Assembly (NCBI RefSeq): GCF_003626595.1
Contig: NZ_RBAK01000007.1
Location: forward strand, 62,001-126,000
Length of the DNA: 64,000 nucleotides
Reading direction: 5' to 3'
Source: Micromonospora endolithica
Lineage (GTDB): Bacteria > Actinomycetota > Actinomycetes > Mycobacteriales > Micromonosporaceae
The position numbers were made by a program, and so were the translations under genes. Below the pieces are notes generated by a model. That model was not told the origin of the DNA, did not search any database, and saw only the letters and a list, made by a program, of their open reading frames with translations. Of the stretch, positions 24,228-33,094 are shown piece after piece. How positions within the stretch are numbered: the stretch's first letter is position 1; every line of letters begins with the position of its first letter.

Positions 24228-25351
24228 CCGAGGTCAAGAGCCCCGAGGTTCCCGCACCCCCGGCGGCGGTGCCGTCCGAGCTGACGCCGACCGGTGGGCG
24301 GTGGGGGCGGCTGCGCCCCTTCCTGCCGCTGGTGGCGCTCGCGGTGGCGCTGATCCTGCCGTACTCGACGCTGGAACTGCACGGCATCTTCGAGGGCCCG
24401 CTGAACTCGCCCGGCACCCTGCAACTGCTCGCCGTGTGCCTGGTCTTCGGCGGGCTGGCCGCCGGCTACGACCTGCTGTTCGGCCGGACCGGCATGCTCT
24501 CCTTCGGGCACGCGCTCTATTTCGCCGCCGGGGTGTACGGCACCGACATCCTGGTCACCAAGGCCGGCCTGCCGCTGTGGCAGGCCGCGATCCTCACCAT
24601 CACCGGCGGCACGATCCTCGCCGCCCTGCTCGGGGCGATCGCCCTGCGTACGGTGGGAATCGCCTTCGCCATGGTGACGCTCGCCTTCGCCCAGGTCGGC
24701 GCGATCCTGGTGGCCCGGGACTTCGGCGGGCTCACCGGCGGCGAGGAGGGACTGCCGCTGGACGTCTCCGGACTGCCGCAGGGGCTGGTCGGGGTGAGCA
24801 ACACGGTCAACCTGTACTGGCTGGCCCTGGCGTACCTGGTCGTGGTGGTCCTCGTGGTGCACCGGGTGTCCGGCTCGCCGACCGGGCGGGTGCTCGCCGG
24901 GCTGCGCGACGACGAGCGGCGGATCGGGGTGCTGGGCCTCGACCCCTACCGGTTCAAGCTGGTGGCGTTCACCCTGGCCGGTGGACTCGCGGCGGGCGGC
25001 GGGGTGGTCTACACCCTGATCGTCGGTGGCGCCTCACCGCACATCACCTCCAGTGAGCTGACCCTGTCGCTGCTGGTCATGGTGGTGCTCGGCGGGCCGG
25101 GCACCCGGTGGGGGCCGGTCCTCGGCGGCATCCTCTACATGTACCTGGACCACCGGCTGGTCGCCTTCGGCACCAGCGACGCGGTGGACGCCCTGCCGGC
25201 GTTCCTCAGCCGCCCGCTGTCCCAGCCGCTGTTCGTGCTCGGCACGGTGTTCATCCTGGCCGTGTACTTCTTCCCCGGCGGCCTGGCCAGCCTGGCCCCC
25301 CGACTGGCCCTGCTCCGCCACTCCCTCCGCACCCCCCGCCGAAACGGCTGA
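24224..25351 (+). CDS. livM: Branched-chain amino-acid ABC transporter permease LivM
   Basis: The 375-aa partner permease starts at ATG 24224, overlapping livH by ATGA. A 30-residue Pro-rich N-terminal extension precedes about ten TM segments. Typical motifs include FGRTGMLSFGHALYFA, GRVLAGLRDDERRIGVLGL (the coupling loop) and GGPGTRWGPVLGG. It is the last gene of the operon; a 28-bp inverted repeat 3 bp after the stop is the likely terminator. Confidence 0.93.
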   Translation: MTEVKSPEVPAPPAAVPSELTPTGGRWGRLRPFLPLVALAVALILPYSTLELHGIFEGPLNSPGTLQLLAVCLVFGGLAAGYDLLFGRTGMLSFGHALYFAAGVYGTDILVTKAGLPLWQAAILTITGGTILAALLGAIALRTVGIAFAMVTLAFAQVGAILVARDFGGLTGGEEGLPLDVSGLPQGLVGVSNTVNLYWLALAYLVVVVLVVHRVSGSPTGRVLAGLRDDERRIGVLGLDPYRFKLVAFTLAGGLAAGGGVVYTLIVGGASPHITSSELTLSLLVMVVLGGPGTRWGPVLGGILYMYLDHRLVAFGTSDAVDALPAFLSRPLSQPLFVLGTVFILAVYFFPGGLASLAPRLALLRHSLRTPRRNG

Positions 25352-25354
25352 CGG

Positions 25355-25416
25355 GTCGATCATGAGGTTGGCGGGGTGACACAACGGCGTGTCGCCCCGC
25401 TAACCTCATGATCGAC
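25355..25416. repeat. Long inverted repeat / terminator after livM
   Basis: The 28-nt arms 25355-25382 and 25389-25416 pair along their full length. The two non-Watson-Crick positions are G-U-compatible, and the loop is 6 nt (AACGGC). This is a very stable hairpin, 3 bp after the livM stop and 21 bp before the next gene. I know of no function beyond termination; it resembles a repeated intergenic palindrome. Confidence 0.8.
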
Positions 25417-25437
25417 GGCTATCAGGGGGAGGGCACC

Positions 25438-26184
25438 ATGAGCGACCGGCTGGCGGTGATCAGTGGGGGCGGGACCGGGATCGGGGCGGCCGTCGCGCGG
25501 GGACTGGTGGCCGACGGGTTCGACGTGCTCGTGGTCGGGCGTCGGGAGGACGTTCTCACCGACGCCGCCGCGCGGATCTCGTTCGAGTGCGGGCGGGCCG
25601 GCGCGGTACGGCCGGTGGTCGCCGACCTGACCGACCCGGATCAGGTGGAGCGGGTGGTCGACGCGGTCCGGGACCGGTCGGTGGACGCCCTGGTGAACAA
25701 CGCCGGCGGTTACCGGGGCGGGGACACCGCCACGCTGGCCGGCACCGCGGCGCACTGGCGGGCCAACCTGGACGCCAACGTGCTCACCGCCGTCCTGCTC
25801 ACCGAGGCGCTGCGGCCGGCCCTGCGCCGCCCCGGCGGCCGGGTGGTCCTGGTCAGCTCCATCGCGGCCCAGCGGGGCGGCGGCGGGGCGTACTCGGCGG
25901 CGAAGGCGGCACTGCACGGCTGGGCGTACGACCTGGCGGCGCAGCTGGGACCGGACCAGGTCACGGTCAACGTGGTCAGCCCCGGCTACGTCGCCGACAC
26001 CGAGTTCTTCGGCGACCGGATGACCCCGGACGGCCACGCCAAGCGGGTGGCGGCCACCCTGGTCGGCCGGGCCGGCACGCCCGACGACGTCACCGCGGCG
26101 GTGCGGTACCTGGTCGGCCCGGACGCCGGCTACGTCACCGGTCAGGTGCTCGGGGTCAACGGCGGGTCGGTCCTCGGCCGCTGA
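25438..26184 (+). CDS. Short-chain dehydrogenase/reductase
   Basis: The 248-aa classical SDR has cofactor loop SGGGTGIGAAVARGL, NNAGG, a catalytic Ser in VLVSSIAAQ, YSAAKAAL (the Tyr-x3-Lys pair) and the C-terminal VTGQVLGVNGGSVLG typical of FabG-like oxidoreductases. VVGRRED at the end of beta2 suggests NADP(H). The substrate cannot be told. ATG 25438 follows GGGGGAGGG; an ATG 30 nt upstream lies inside the inverted repeat and is unlikely. Confidence 0.9.
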   Translation: MSDRLAVISGGGTGIGAAVARGLVADGFDVLVVGRREDVLTDAAARISFECGRAGAVRPVVADLTDPDQVERVVDAVRDRSVDALVNNAGGYRGGDTATLAGTAAHWRANLDANVLTAVLLTEALRPALRRPGGRVVLVSSIAAQRGGGGAYSAAKAALHGWAYDLAAQLGPDQVTVNVVSPGYVADTEFFGDRMTPDGHAKRVAATLVGRAGTPDDVTAAVRYLVGPDAGYVTGQVLGVNGGSVLGR

Positions 26185-26213
26185 CCTCGGCCACCGGGGA
26201 GCCGGCCACCGCG

Positions 26214-26272
26214 CGGACGACGGCGGGGTCGCGACCCTCGGTACGGTCGCGACCCCGGTGCGGCGTCGTCCG
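26214..26272. terminator. Bidirectional terminator-like cruciform
   Basis: The inner arms 26225-26236 and 26245-26256 are a perfect 12-bp pair (GGGGTCGCGACC). Outer arms CGGACGACG / CGTCGTCCG at 26214-26222 and 26264-26272 extend it. It fills the gap between the convergent SDR and lipoprotein genes. Confidence 0.75.
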
Positions 26273-27103
26273 TCAGCCGTTCAACATCTCGTACGCCGTG
26301 GCCGGCGCCGCCTGCGCCTCGCTGCCGGCCGGCGCGGCGAGCTTCGGGGCGGTGCCGAAGTCGTAGTACTTGACGGAGTACGTGACGGCCTTCTTCTTAC
26401 CCGCCGCCGGGATCTTCAGGGCGAGCGTGGCCAGGTTCCCGTCCGGCCCGATCGTGGCGGTGAACGGGATCGCCCTGGCCTTGTCGCCGAGCGCGGCCTC
26501 GTCCACCTCCAACGCCTCCTTCATGTCCGGGTCGGCGGTCACGTCGACGGTGCCGGCGTACGAACCGTCCGGCTGCTGGGTGACGCCGGAGGCGTTCTCG
26601 ATGATGACCCCGGCGTTGCCCGGGTCCGGGCCCTCGTAACCGGGCACGCCCGCCGGGTCCTTGATCTTGGACTCGTCCAGCTCCATCCACTTCTTCGGCA
26701 GCTTGAGCTGGGCGGCCAGCTCGTCGGCGCCGACGAAGGCGACCTTCATCCAGGAGCGTTCCTCGATGACCCGGAACGACAGCTTCATGGTGAACTCCGG
26801 GTCGGTGTTCTTCTGGGTCACCGACAGCTCGGTCCCCTTCGCGGCCGGGTCGACCAGGCCGGAGATCGCGGCGCCCTCCTCGTCGGTGCCGCCGAACCGG
26901 AACGCCGGGTCCTTGTCGTCCGGTACCGACGCCAGCAGCGCCGCCTTCGGGTCCGCGCTGGGCGACGACGACGGCGACGGACCGGACGAGTCTTCCGCGC
27001 CGCCGCCGCTGCACCCGGCGAGCAGGGTGGTGGCCGCCAGTACGGCGGTCGCGCCGGTGGCGGCCCGCCGGAGCAGGCCCGCGGTGCCGATTCGCTGCGT
27101 CAT
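26273..27103 (-). CDS. LppX/LprAFG-family lipoprotein
   Basis: The 276-aa lipoprotein has a basic N-terminus, a hydrophobic core and lipobox LLAGC with acylated Cys31. A Ser/Gly/Asp-rich tether precedes a single beta-rich domain of the LppX/LprG type: WMKVAFVGADELAAQL, YAGTVDVTADPDM, IPFTATIGPDGNLATL and YSVKYYDFG near the C-terminus. Mycobacterial relatives carry triacylated lipids across the envelope; a similar role is possible here. ATG 27103 was chosen for the signal peptide and the GGAAGAGAG upstream. Confidence 0.82.
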   Translation of the reverse strand: MTQRIGTAGLLRRAATGATAVLAATTLLAGCSGGGAEDSSGPSPSSSPSADPKAALLASVPDDKDPAFRFGGTDEEGAAISGLVDPAAKGTELSVTQKNTDPEFTMKLSFRVIEERSWMKVAFVGADELAAQLKLPKKWMELDESKIKDPAGVPGYEGPDPGNAGVIIENASGVTQQPDGSYAGTVDVTADPDMKEALEVDEAALGDKARAIPFTATIGPDGNLATLALKIPAAGKKKAVTYSVKYYDFGTAPKLAAPAGSEAQAAPATAYEMLNG

Positions 27104-27261
27104 TCGTTGATCTCTCTTCCAGACAGGGCTGTTGCCGACGTCGATCCTGACACGACCGCACCGCCGAACCACTGACGCTATGCCACCGCCCGCCCCCGCC
27201 ATCCGGCGTGCGGGCCTCCGCTCCAGGTGGCGGTGTCGTCCGGCACTGGTAGAAATGCCGG

Positions 27262-29442
27262 ATGGATGCGGATCGGACGGCGGTACGGGAGCGGGCCGAG
27301 GCGGTGCTGCGCCGGCTCGCCGGTGAGTCCGCCCGGCTGCGCGAGGACCAGTGGCGCGCGATCGAGGCGCTGGTGGTGGACCGGCGTCGGGTGCTCTGCG
27401 TCCAGCGCACCGGCTGGGGCAAGTCGGCGGTCTACTTCGTGGCCACCGCCCTGCTGCGCGACCGGGACTCCGGCGTCGACCTCGCGCGGCCGGAGGTCGC
27501 CGGGCCGACGGTGATCGTCTCGCCGCTGCTGGCACTGATGCGCAACCAGGTCGAGTCCGCCGCCCGGGCCGGCATCCGCGCCCGCACGATCAACTCCGCC
27601 AACCTCGACGAGTGGGACGAGATCACCGCCGAGATCCGGGCCGGCGCGGTGGACGTGCTGCTGATCTCCCCGGAACGCCTGAACAACCCGGACTTCCGGG
27701 ACACGGTGCTGCCGCAGTTGGCCGCCACCACCGGGCTGCTGGTGGTCGACGAGGCGCACTGCGTCTCCGACTGGGGGCACGACTTCCGGCCGGACTACCG
27801 CCGGCTGCGGACCTTCCTGGGCCGGCTGCCCGAGGGCACCCCGGTCCTGGCCACCACGGCTACCGCCAACGCCCGGGTTACCGCCGACGTGGCCGAGCAG
27901 CTGGGCACCGAGCCGGTCGACCCGGCCGCGCGGCGACCGGACGTGCTGGTGCTGCGCGGCAGCCTGGACCGGGAGTCGCTGCGGCTGGGCGTGCTCGACC
28001 TGCCCGGCCCGGCGCACCGGCTGGCCTGGCTCGCCGACCACCTCGACGAGCTGCCCGGCTCCGGGATCGTCTACACGCTGACCGTGGCCGCCGCCGCGGA
28101 GACCACCGAGTTCCTCCGGTCCCGGGGCTACCCGGTCGCGGCCTACACCGGGCAGGCGGAGGACGCCGACCGGCGCGCCGCCGAGCAGGACCTGTTGGAC
28201 AACAAGATCAAGGCGCTGGTGGCCACCAGCGCGCTGGGCATGGGCTTCGACAAGCCCGACCTCGGCTTCGTGGTGCACCTCGGCGCACCGCCGTCGCCGA
28301 TCGCCTACTACCAGCAGGTCGGTCGGGCCGGCCGCGCCGTCGCGCACGCCGAGGTGCTGCTGCTGCCGGGTGTCGAGGACGCGGCGATCTGGCGCTACTT
28401 CGCCTCGCTGGCGTTCCCGCCCGAGGAACAGGTCCGGACCGTGCTCGCCGCCCTGCACACCGACCGGCCGCTCTCCACCCAGGCCCTCGAACCCATCGTC
28501 GACCTGCGCCGCGCCCGGCTGGAGCTGATGCTCAAGGTCCTCGACGTGGACGGGGCGGTCCGCCGGGTGCGCGGCGGATGGCTGGCCACCGGCGAGCCGT
28601 GGACCTACGACGAGGCCCGGCTGCGGCGTGTCGCCGCCGCGCGCACCGCCGAGCAGCAGGCCATGCGGGAGTACGCGACGACGCCCGGCTGTCGCCTCCG
28701 CTACCTGCGGGAGTGCCTGGACGACGCGGACGCGGCGGACTGCGGCCGGTGCGACCGGTGCGCCGACCCGCTCTTCCCGGCCGTGGTCTCCGACGCCGCG
28801 CTGACCGCCGCGCAGACCTTCCTCGGCCGGCCCGGTGTGCAGATCCCCCCGAAGAAGCTCTGGCCGACCGGCCTGGACGCGGTCGGCGTACCTCTCAAGG
28901 GCCGCATCGCGCCGACGGAGCAGGCGCTGCCCGGCCGCGCGGTCGGACGTCTGTCCGACCTCGGCTGGGGCGGCCGGCTGCGCGGCCTGGTCGGCCCGGA
29001 GGCGGTGGACGCGCCCGTGCCCGACGACGTGGTCGCCGCCGTGGTCGAGGTGCTGAAGGCGTGGGCGCACGGCGACGACCCGTGGCCGCGTCGCCCGGTG
29101 GGCGTGGTCGCGGTCGGCTCGCGGCACCGGCCGCGACTGGTCGGGTCGCTGGCCGAGCGGATCGCCACGGTCGGCCGGTTGCCGCTGCTCGGCCAGGTGA
29201 CGCCGGCCGAGGGGCCCGGCGCCACCGGCCCACGGGGCAACAGCGCCCAGCGGGTACGCGCCCTGCACGGAGCCTTCACCGTGGCCGGGGAGTTGGCCGA
29301 GGCCGTCGGCGGGCTGGACGGGCCGGTGCTGCTCGTGGACGACCTGGTCGACTCGGGGTGGACGATGACGCTGGTCGCCCGGGAGCTGCGCCGGGCCGGC
29401 GCGCCGGACGTACTGCCGCTCGCCCTGGCGGTCGCCGGCTGA
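27262..29442 (+). CDS. RecQ-like DNA helicase with phosphoribosyltransferase-like C-terminus
   Basis: The 726-aa protein starts with superfamily 2 helicase domains: Walker A QRTGWGKS (K54), VSPLLALMRNQV, DEAH at 163-166 with the RecQ extension CVSDWGHDFRPDYRRL, ALGMGFDKPDL, and YYQQVGRAGRA. A RecQ-type zinc cluster follows (CRLRYLREC, CGRCDRC). After about residue 550 the HRDC domain expected in RecQ is absent. Instead a domain with VVAVGSRHRPRLV and VLLVDDLVDSGWTM (D693/D694) resembles the PRPP-binding loop of ComF-type phosphoribosyltransferases. Likely role: DNA repair or recombination; the function of the tail is unknown. A weak -10-like TAGAAA ends 6 nt before the ATG. Confidence 0.88.
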   Translation: MDADRTAVRERAEAVLRRLAGESARLREDQWRAIEALVVDRRRVLCVQRTGWGKSAVYFVATALLRDRDSGVDLARPEVAGPTVIVSPLLALMRNQVESAARAGIRARTINSANLDEWDEITAEIRAGAVDVLLISPERLNNPDFRDTVLPQLAATTGLLVVDEAHCVSDWGHDFRPDYRRLRTFLGRLPEGTPVLATTATANARVTADVAEQLGTEPVDPAARRPDVLVLRGSLDRESLRLGVLDLPGPAHRLAWLADHLDELPGSGIVYTLTVAAAAETTEFLRSRGYPVAAYTGQAEDADRRAAEQDLLDNKIKALVATSALGMGFDKPDLGFVVHLGAPPSPIAYYQQVGRAGRAVAHAEVLLLPGVEDAAIWRYFASLAFPPEEQVRTVLAALHTDRPLSTQALEPIVDLRRARLELMLKVLDVDGAVRRVRGGWLATGEPWTYDEARLRRVAAARTAEQQAMREYATTPGCRLRYLRECLDDADAADCGRCDRCADPLFPAVVSDAALTAAQTFLGRPGVQIPPKKLWPTGLDAVGVPLKGRIAPTEQALPGRAVGRLSDLGWGGRLRGLVGPEAVDAPVPDDVVAAVVEVLKAWAHGDDPWPRRPVGVVAVGSRHRPRLVGSLAERIATVGRLPLLGQVTPAEGPGATGPRGNSAQRVRALHGAFTVAGELAEAVGGLDGPVLLVDDLVDSGWTMTLVARELRRAGAPDVLPLALAVAG

Positions 29443-29583
29443 CCGCGCCCGGCCGCCCCGGCTCGTCGGGCACGGCTGCGGACGGCGCAACCCGCGCGGG
29501 GTGCGGGAAAGTTCCCGGCCGGACCGGACTGCGACGCCCGCCACGCCGGATGGAGGCCGGGCCGGAGGCGTCCGGGTCGCCGG

Positions 29584-29589
29584 TAGCGT
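29584..29589 (+). promoter_or_regulatory. Putative -10 box of a leaderless promoter
   Basis: TAGCGT ends 7 nt before ATG 29597, with no Shine-Dalgarno sequence. This supports that ATG over in-frame upstream starts. Confidence 0.45.
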
Positions 29590-29596
29590 GGGGGCC

Positions 29597-30532
29597 ATGA
29601 CCGACCGGCCGCCCGCTGACCAGGTCTCCGCCGTGCCGGACCGGAGCACCCTGCGGCTGGCGCTGGTCGTCGGCGGGCTGGTCCTCGCCGTCCTGCTCGG
29701 CTTCGGCCTGGGCCGGATCAACGGCGGCGCGCCCGCCGTCGCGGGCGCGGAGAGCGCGCTGAGCGACCACCGCCACCCGGCCGGCACCGGCGCCCACGAG
29801 CACGGCGCCGACCAGGGCGTCGCGGCCGAGGCGCAGGGCCTGTCGGTGACCGGGGCCGGCTACACGCTGGTGCCGACCGACGTGGAGTTCACCGCCGGGC
29901 GCTCCGGCGAGCTGCGGTTCCAGGTGCGGGACGCGCAGCGCGGACCGGTCACCCGCTTCGCCGTCGTGCACGACGAGCCGATGCACCTGATCGTGGTACG
30001 CCGGGACCTGACCGGCTACCAGCACCTGCACCCGGACATGGCGGCCGACGGCACCTGGTCGGTGCCGCTGACCCTGCCGCAGCCCGGCGTCTGGCGGGCG
30101 TACGCGGACTTCACCGCCCTCGCCGACGACGGCCGGCAGACGGCCCTCACCCTCGGCGTGGACCTGGTGGTGCCCGGCGGATACGCGCCCCGGTCGCTGC
30201 CCGCCCCGGCCACCTCGACGACGGTGGACGGGATCACCGTGGAGCGCCGGGGCACCCCGGCGGTCGGCGTGTCGGTGCCGCTGACGTTCCGGTTCACCGG
30301 GGCGGACGGCGGCACCCCCACGCTGGAGCGGCACCTCGGCGCGTACGGGCATCTCGTCGCGCTGCGCGCCGGGGACCTCGGCTATCTGCACGTGCACCCG
30401 GAGCCGGAGCTGGTGGACGGGGTGCCGACGTTCTGGGTGACCGTGCCCGGCACCGGGCGGTACCGGCTCTTCCTGGACTTCAAGGTCGGTGGGACGGTGC
30501 GGACCGCCGAGTTCACCCTCGACGTGCCCTGA
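29597..30532 (+). CDS. Exported His-rich protein, possibly metal-binding
   Basis: I do not recognise a named family. The 311-aa protein has one N-terminal TM or signal anchor (LALVVGGLVLAVLLGFGLG), then a His-rich linker (DHRHPAGTGAHEHG) and two beta-sandwich-like halves. Each half has a similar His motif: YQHLHPDM in the first and YLHVHPEPE in the second, suggesting an internal duplication. MHLIVV with nearby His and Met would suit copper or another soft metal outside the cell. Function as a metal chaperone or sensor is an inference. Confidence 0.6.
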   Translation: MTDRPPADQVSAVPDRSTLRLALVVGGLVLAVLLGFGLGRINGGAPAVAGAESALSDHRHPAGTGAHEHGADQGVAAEAQGLSVTGAGYTLVPTDVEFTAGRSGELRFQVRDAQRGPVTRFAVVHDEPMHLIVVRRDLTGYQHLHPDMAADGTWSVPLTLPQPGVWRAYADFTALADDGRQTALTLGVDLVVPGGYAPRSLPAPATSTTVDGITVERRGTPAVGVSVPLTFRFTGADGGTPTLERHLGAYGHLVALRAGDLGYLHVHPEPELVDGVPTFWVTVPGTGRYRLFLDFKVGGTVRTAEFTLDVP

Positions 30533-30538
30533 GGCGGG

Positions 30539-30955
30539 TCAGCCGGCCCGGCGGACCGGCCGGCGGGCGAGGTAGCGCAGCAGGTCGCGGATGTGGTGCT
30601 TCTCCTCGGCCGGCACGGTCGGGTCGGCGAGCCGTTGCAGGATCGCCCGCACGTCCGCCTCGACCGGTCCGTCGTCGCCGCGCCGCCGCGGTGACGGACC
30701 CGCGTCGGGCAGGCCGAGCGCGCGGAACGCCGCCGCGACCGGCAGGTCCAGCGCGGCGCAGAACCCCCGTACCTTGGCCAGTTCCGGGTAGTCCTGCCAG
30801 TCACCGGCGAGCCAGCGGAACACGGTGGACCGGCCGACCCCGGTGTGCGACGCCAGGTCGGTCACCGTCCAGCCGCGCTCCTCACGGGCGTCGTCTATCG
30901 CGCGTCGCACGAAGCGTGCGAACGCCACCTGCGGTGATGTCTCTGACGAAGCCAT
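30539..30955 (-). CDS. XRE-family helix-turn-helix regulator
   Basis: The 138-aa protein has an HTH with REERGWTVTDLASHTGVGRS followed by TVFRWLAGDW, an XRE/Cro-like DNA-binding domain in the N-terminal half. The C-terminal half is helical and charged (RRRGDDGPVEADVRAI, EEKHHIRDLLRYL). ATG 30955 is preferred because translation from the earlier possible starts adds only low-complexity residues. It is convergent with the His-rich protein (6-bp gap). Targets are unknown; the product resembles actinobacterial cytosolic XRE regulators that may sense through the helical tail. Confidence 0.8.
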   Translation of the reverse strand: MASSETSPQVAFARFVRRAIDDAREERGWTVTDLASHTGVGRSTVFRWLAGDWQDYPELAKVRGFCAALDLPVAAAFRALGLPDAGPSPRRRGDDGPVEADVRAILQRLADPTVPAEEKHHIRDLLRYLARRPVRRAG

Positions 30956-31206
30956 CCCAGCGGATCGTCCCTCCCGGGCGGCACCCGGCGGTGCGCATGT
31001 CGAGGGTAGTACGGGGTACGACGGTATCAATTGACTGATCGACCAGACTGTCCCGTCGGCGGGACGAACTGACGGAACATCGATAGGAACGCCGTGACCC
31101 GCGCGTTGACCGCCGCTTCTCCACTACACTCGCGGCTCGTCACGCACCGCACACGACCGACCGCGCAACCCCGTCGACGACGGGCCGGAGTTCGACAAGG
31201 AGCAGC

Positions 31207-31614
31207 ATGGCCGCCCCCGACCGTCCGATGCCGCACCGCCCGGGTGCGGTGAGCCTCTTCTTCGTGGCCAAGGCCGGCGTCTTCGCCGCCGGTTTCTGGA
31301 TCTGGCTGCTCGTCCTCGTGCTGCGCGGCGACACCGCCACCGGCCTGCACGTGCTGGTCGCCACCGGTGCGGTCACCACGACGCTGGTCGGAGTGGTGCT
31401 CGGTGCCCGGCTGGCGCTGCAACACGACGCGGCCGAGCGGCACGCCGAGTTCAAGCGGCTGCTCGTGGACATCTCCTGGAACGCGTTCGCCGCCGCCGGC
31501 AACGCCGAGAGCCCGGGGAAGGTCGTGCCGTTCCCCTCCGCCCCGGCGGAGTCCGAGCGGACGCTCACCGGCATTCCCGGCGACCGCCCCCGCAACGGGG
31601 ATCGGCGTCGTTGA
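31207..31614 (+). CDS. Small membrane protein, unknown function
   Basis: The 135-aa protein has two hydrophobic segments (AGVFAAGFWIWLLVLVL and LVATGAVTTTLVGVVLGARLAL) and a soluble, charged C-terminal half with AAERHAEFKRLLVDISWNAFAAAG. No family was recognised. GACAAGGAG 4 nt before the ATG supports the start. The 251-bp region between it and the divergent XRE gene shows nothing I can name. Confidence 0.65.
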   Translation: MAAPDRPMPHRPGAVSLFFVAKAGVFAAGFWIWLLVLVLRGDTATGLHVLVATGAVTTTLVGVVLGARLALQHDAAERHAEFKRLLVDISWNAFAAAGNAESPGKVVPFPSAPAESERTLTGIPGDRPRNGDRRR

Positions 31615-32757
31615 TCAGCCCGCCAGCAGCGTCTGCAGGCGCGGGGTGACCCGCCACTGGTCGACGAGCGCGTCGTACTCGTCCCGCTGCGCGGGCGTCG
31701 CGTCCGCGCCGGTGTGCCGGGCGCGGATGAGCAGGTTGCGCGGGGTGTGCCGGGAGTCGACGAACTCCACCACCTCCGCCCGGTAGCCGTGCAGCCGTAG
31801 CTGCCCGGCCCGCAGCGCGTCGGTGAGGACGTCCGCGAAGCGCTCCCGCAGGATGCCCTGCCGGGTGAGCAGGTCGTACGGGGCCGGCGCGGGTCGGGCC
31901 CGCAGTTGGGCCGCCACGTCGTGGTGGCAGCACGGCGCGGCGAGTACCCAGCGGGCCTGCCAGCGCACCGCCCGGGCCAGGGCCTCGTCGGTGGCCGTGT
32001 CACAGGCGTGCAGCGCCAGCACCAGGTCCGGTGCGGGCTCGACCACCGCCTCGGCGATCGTGCCGGCCACGAAGCTCACCCGGTCGCCCCAGCCCAGCCG
32101 CTCGGCCAGCGCGGTGTTGCGCTGCCGCTGGTCCTCCCGGACGTCCACCCCGATCAGCTCGACGTCCAGCCCGCGCTGCGCCAGCCACCGGTACGCGGCG
32201 AAGGTCAGGTACGCGTTGCCGCAGCCCAGGTCCACCACCCGCAGCGGCCCGGTCAGCTCGTCCGGGAGGGTGGCCGCGAGGGCACGCAGGAACGCGTCGA
32301 CCTGCCGCCGTTTGGCCGCCGAGCCGCCGATCTCGGCGAAGATCGGATCACCGGGGTCGAGCAGGTAGTCCTTCGCCCGGTCGTTCCCGGCGGGCTCCGG
32401 CGCGGGACGGACCGCGGCGGCACGGTGCACCTGCGCCGCACCGGACTTGGTGACCCGCAGTTGCAGCGTCGCGTCGGCGGTCTCCACGTGCCAGTTGCCG
32501 AACGGCTCGGCCAGCAGCGCGTCCACCGTCGCGTCCGCCTCCGGCCCCGGCGCGACATTGCGGGTGTGCGGGCGGACGCCGTCGGAGGTCGAGATCTGCA
32601 ACCGGGGGCCGGCCTTCAACGCGACGGGCCGCAGTTCCGCCCGGACCACCGAGGGGCGCTGTCCCCGCCGTCGCCCGGCACCCACCGCCCGGGTCAGACC
32701 GGGAGCGAGCAGCAACGCCCGCACCTCGGCCAGCGCAGCCTCCAACGACTCCGGCAC
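31615..32757 (-). CDS. Class I SAM-dependent methyltransferase
   Basis: The 380-aa protein has the Rossmann SAM-binding loop VVDLGCGNAYLTFAAYRWL at about 190, followed by ELIGVDVRED (acidic end of beta2) and DLVLALHACDTATDEAL (motif IV/post IV), then a CCHHDV motif. This is the Methyltransf_32 type found in many actinobacteria. The N-terminal 150 residues are an uncharacterised domain, possibly for RNA or protein substrate binding. The substrate is unknown. The GTG start has GGAG close upstream. It is convergent with the small membrane protein, the two stops directly adjacent. Confidence 0.85.
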   Translation of the reverse strand: MPESLEAALAEVRALLLAPGLTRAVGAGRRRGQRPSVVRAELRPVALKAGPRLQISTSDGVRPHTRNVAPGPEADATVDALLAEPFGNWHVETADATLQLRVTKSGAAQVHRAAAVRPAPEPAGNDRAKDYLLDPGDPIFAEIGGSAAKRRQVDAFLRALAATLPDELTGPLRVVDLGCGNAYLTFAAYRWLAQRGLDVELIGVDVREDQRQRNTALAERLGWGDRVSFVAGTIAEAVVEPAPDLVLALHACDTATDEALARAVRWQARWVLAAPCCHHDVAAQLRARPAPAPYDLLTRQGILRERFADVLTDALRAGQLRLHGYRAEVVEFVDSRHTPRNLLIRARHTGADATPAQRDEYDALVDQWRVTPRLQTLLAG

Positions 32758-32916
32758 TCTTCTCCACCCTCCTGCCGTTCGCGCGCGTCTGGCGCGGGAT
32801 CGTCCCGCGTTCGCCCGGGGTTCGCGTGGTGTCCGCCTCGGGCTGGTCTCGGCTGCCTCGCAACCGTCTCAGCCCCGCCTGCGCGCCACGACCCGGGCGG
32901 CATCCCTTCCTGGAAC

Positions 32917-32975
32917 CCCCTTTGCTCTGCTTCAACCCACGCACCGGAGGCGTCCGTTGAAGCAGAGCAAAGGGG
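32917..32975. terminator. 19-bp perfect inverted repeat, probable terminator
   Basis: The arms 32917-32935 (CCCCTTTGCTCTGCTTCAA) and 32957-32975 are exact reverse complements around a 21-nt loop with a small CGGA/TCCG inner pairing. It lies downstream of the DEAD-box helicase (minus strand) in a 337-bp gap that holds nothing else recognisable. The arms are less GC-rich than the surroundings, so this may be a repeated intergenic element. Confidence 0.7.
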
Positions 32976-33094
32976 CCGCGCGGCAGGTGTCCTGCGCGCC
33001 GGCCACGTGCGAGTGGCCGGTTCGGCGCAGCCCTCCCGCACGGACGTCCCCCGCTCCGGCGAACCGGGGCGGGGGACGTCGTGGACGTTCGGGG

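Noticed and set aside
23337..25351. Long alternative frames over livH/livM
   Set aside because: The upstream extensions overlap the preceding liv genes out of frame; ATG 23337 and ATG 24224 sit on the expected stop/start overlaps.
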